Positions 5,119 to 5,846 of a DNA stretch of 5,846 nucleotides are shown one piece after another (positions within the stretch are counted from its first letter, which is position 1; every line of letters begins with the position of its first letter). The stretch lies in NCBI GenBank assembly GCA_024278395.1, contig JAJRTG010000057.1, positions 1 through 5,846 of the forward strand. Reading direction: 5' to 3'. The notes under the pieces are model-generated. The model was given only the letters and a program-made list of their open reading frames with translations, ran no database searches and was not told where the DNA came from. Source of the DNA: Fidelibacterota bacterium. Its GTDB lineage: Bacteria > Bipolaricaulota > Bipolaricaulia > UBA7950 > UBA9294. A program made the translations under genes and the position numbers.

Positions 5119-5846
5119 GTGAAGCGGATAGTATTTGGAATGCTGGTGGTTATGCTGGTCATGGGGTGGGTGGGCGCTGCCGCGCTTGCCGAGAGCGCTG
5201 ATCCCCCCCGTGGTGTGATCCTCGGCTGGGCGACGGGAGATGTGCACCACACGATGTCATTCTCGTGGTACACGGACACCGCCGAGGCCGGGGACACGGT
5301 CCTGTACGATACGGTGTCAAGGAGCGGAGACCCGGCCCTGTACAGCTACTCCGTCACCGCCTCGACACCTCCCGCCGTGATCATCGGGAGGAAGGGCGAT
5401 GAGGAGGGGTACACGCACAAGGTGACCGTGACCGGGTTGGAACCCTACGTCGACTACTACTTCATCGTGGGCGGCCCGGGCGGGTATAGCAAGGAGTTCA
5501 AGTTCCGCACCGTCCCCGATGACCTCGATTCGATCACGTTCGTCGTGGGGGGCGACACCCGCAAGGGGGCGCTGGACTTCCCCGCGGGGCGAAACGCGAT
5601 CTCGAAGCTGATGGCGCAGCATGATCCCTACTTCGTGATCCACGTCGGGGACCACATAGAACGGGCGTTCGAGGCCAAGGAGTGGAAGGAGCTGGCCGAC
5701 CACCTCCAGGATACGTGGGTCACCAGCACAGGCTACTCCATCCCGATCGTCCCGGTGATCGGAAACCATGAGGTGGGGCGGACGAAGGCCCCGGAAGGGG
5801 ACTACACGGTCCCGGAAGGGGGGTTCTACGAGTTCGAGGTCGTCCC
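5119..5846 (+). CDS. Secreted metallophosphoesterase with purple-acid-phosphatase-like N-terminal domain, 3' end outside window
   Basis: 242 codons are present and the frame runs off the right edge. Residues 1-24 form a classic signal peptide (MKR, hydrophobic stretch, AAALA before ES), so the enzyme acts outside the membrane. Residues ~30-132 resemble the Fn3-like N-terminal domain of purple acid phosphatases: TMSFSWYTDT, then THKVTVTGLEPYVDYYFIVG and a closing FKFRTVP. The calcineurin-like metallophosphoesterase core starts at ~139 with GGDTR (144-148, metal-binding D146), VGDHIE (176-181, D178) and IGNHE (214-218, N216 and H217). Later histidine motifs lie beyond the window. The family hydrolyses phosphate esters using two metal ions; the substrate cannot be told. 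The start is GTG with GGAGG five bases upstream. Nothing ties it to the defence genes; it probably belongs to the chromosomal neighbourhood beyond the island. Confidence 0.9.
   Translation, partial: MKRIVFGMLVVMLVMGWVGAAALAESADPPRGVILGWATGDVHHTMSFSWYTDTAEAGDTVLYDTVSRSGDPALYSYSVTASTPPAVIIGRKGDEEGYTHKVTVTGLEPYVDYYFIVGGPGGYSKEFKFRTVPDDLDSITFVVGGDTRKGALDFPAGRNAISKLMAQHDPYFVIHVGDHIERAFEAKEWKELADHLQDTWVTSTGYSIPIVPVIGNHEVGRTKAPEGDYTVPEGGFYEFEVV

Noticed and set aside
5789..5821. CCCGGAAGGGG repeated 21 bases apart at the right edge
   Set aside because: It lies inside the phosphoesterase and encodes two similar seven-residue turns (APEGDYT, VPEGGFY); two copies in a coding region need no further explanation.
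1..5846. CRISPR array, tRNA, rRNA or complete insertion sequence
   Set aside because: No regularly spaced repeats, no tRNA T-loop with acceptor pairing, no rRNA segment and no transposase motif were seen on either strand.

Overview
The window reads as a bacterial accessory region with strong Shine-Dalgarno sites (GGAGG/AGGAG five to seven bases before starts), an occasional GTG start, and moderately high GC. The organism cannot be named from this sequence. By eye, the genes at both ends (restriction subunit, secreted phosphoesterase) are more GC-rich than the middle block (about 1800-4260), which uses more ATA, TTA and AGG codons and looks separately acquired.

Layout, all recognised genes on the + strand. 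(1) 2-1786: the C-terminal 594 residues of a type I restriction endonuclease R subunit (HsdR), cut by the left edge. (2) 1827-3788: a GmrSD-like protein, DUF262 (ParB/Srx-like NTPase) plus a DUF1524-type HNH nuclease plus a C-terminal domain. It is broken by two frameshifts that together restore the original frame. (3) 3802-4260: a GxxExxY / PD-(D/E)XK-like nuclease-fold protein whose frame is interrupted at codon 14 by TAA. (4) 4261-4624: a mostly gene-less stretch with a perfect but orphan Shine-Dalgarno, several inverted repeats and a doubtful ORF whose last 32 codons look like a gene tail. (5) 4625-4915: a short secreted protein with one blade-like Vgb/SMP-30-type beta-propeller repeat, apparently truncated. 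(6) 4916-5118: non-coding, with a strong hairpin. (7) 5119-5846: the start of a secreted metallophosphoesterase with a purple-acid-phosphatase-like N-terminal domain, cut by the right edge.

Parts 1-3 form a compact anti-phage cassette: a type I restriction motor, a type IV-like modification-dependent nuclease candidate and a small nuclease-fold protein, in one direction with short gaps (40 and 13 bases). The last two genes carry three reading-frame lesions while protein-level conservation remains clear. This means either a recently decaying defence module or base errors in the assembly. Parts 4-6 look like genomic debris at the island's edge. No clearly new system is visible. The most checkable points are the triple lesion, the possible restart in the GxxExxY gene, and the folded-looking spacer at 4290-4490.
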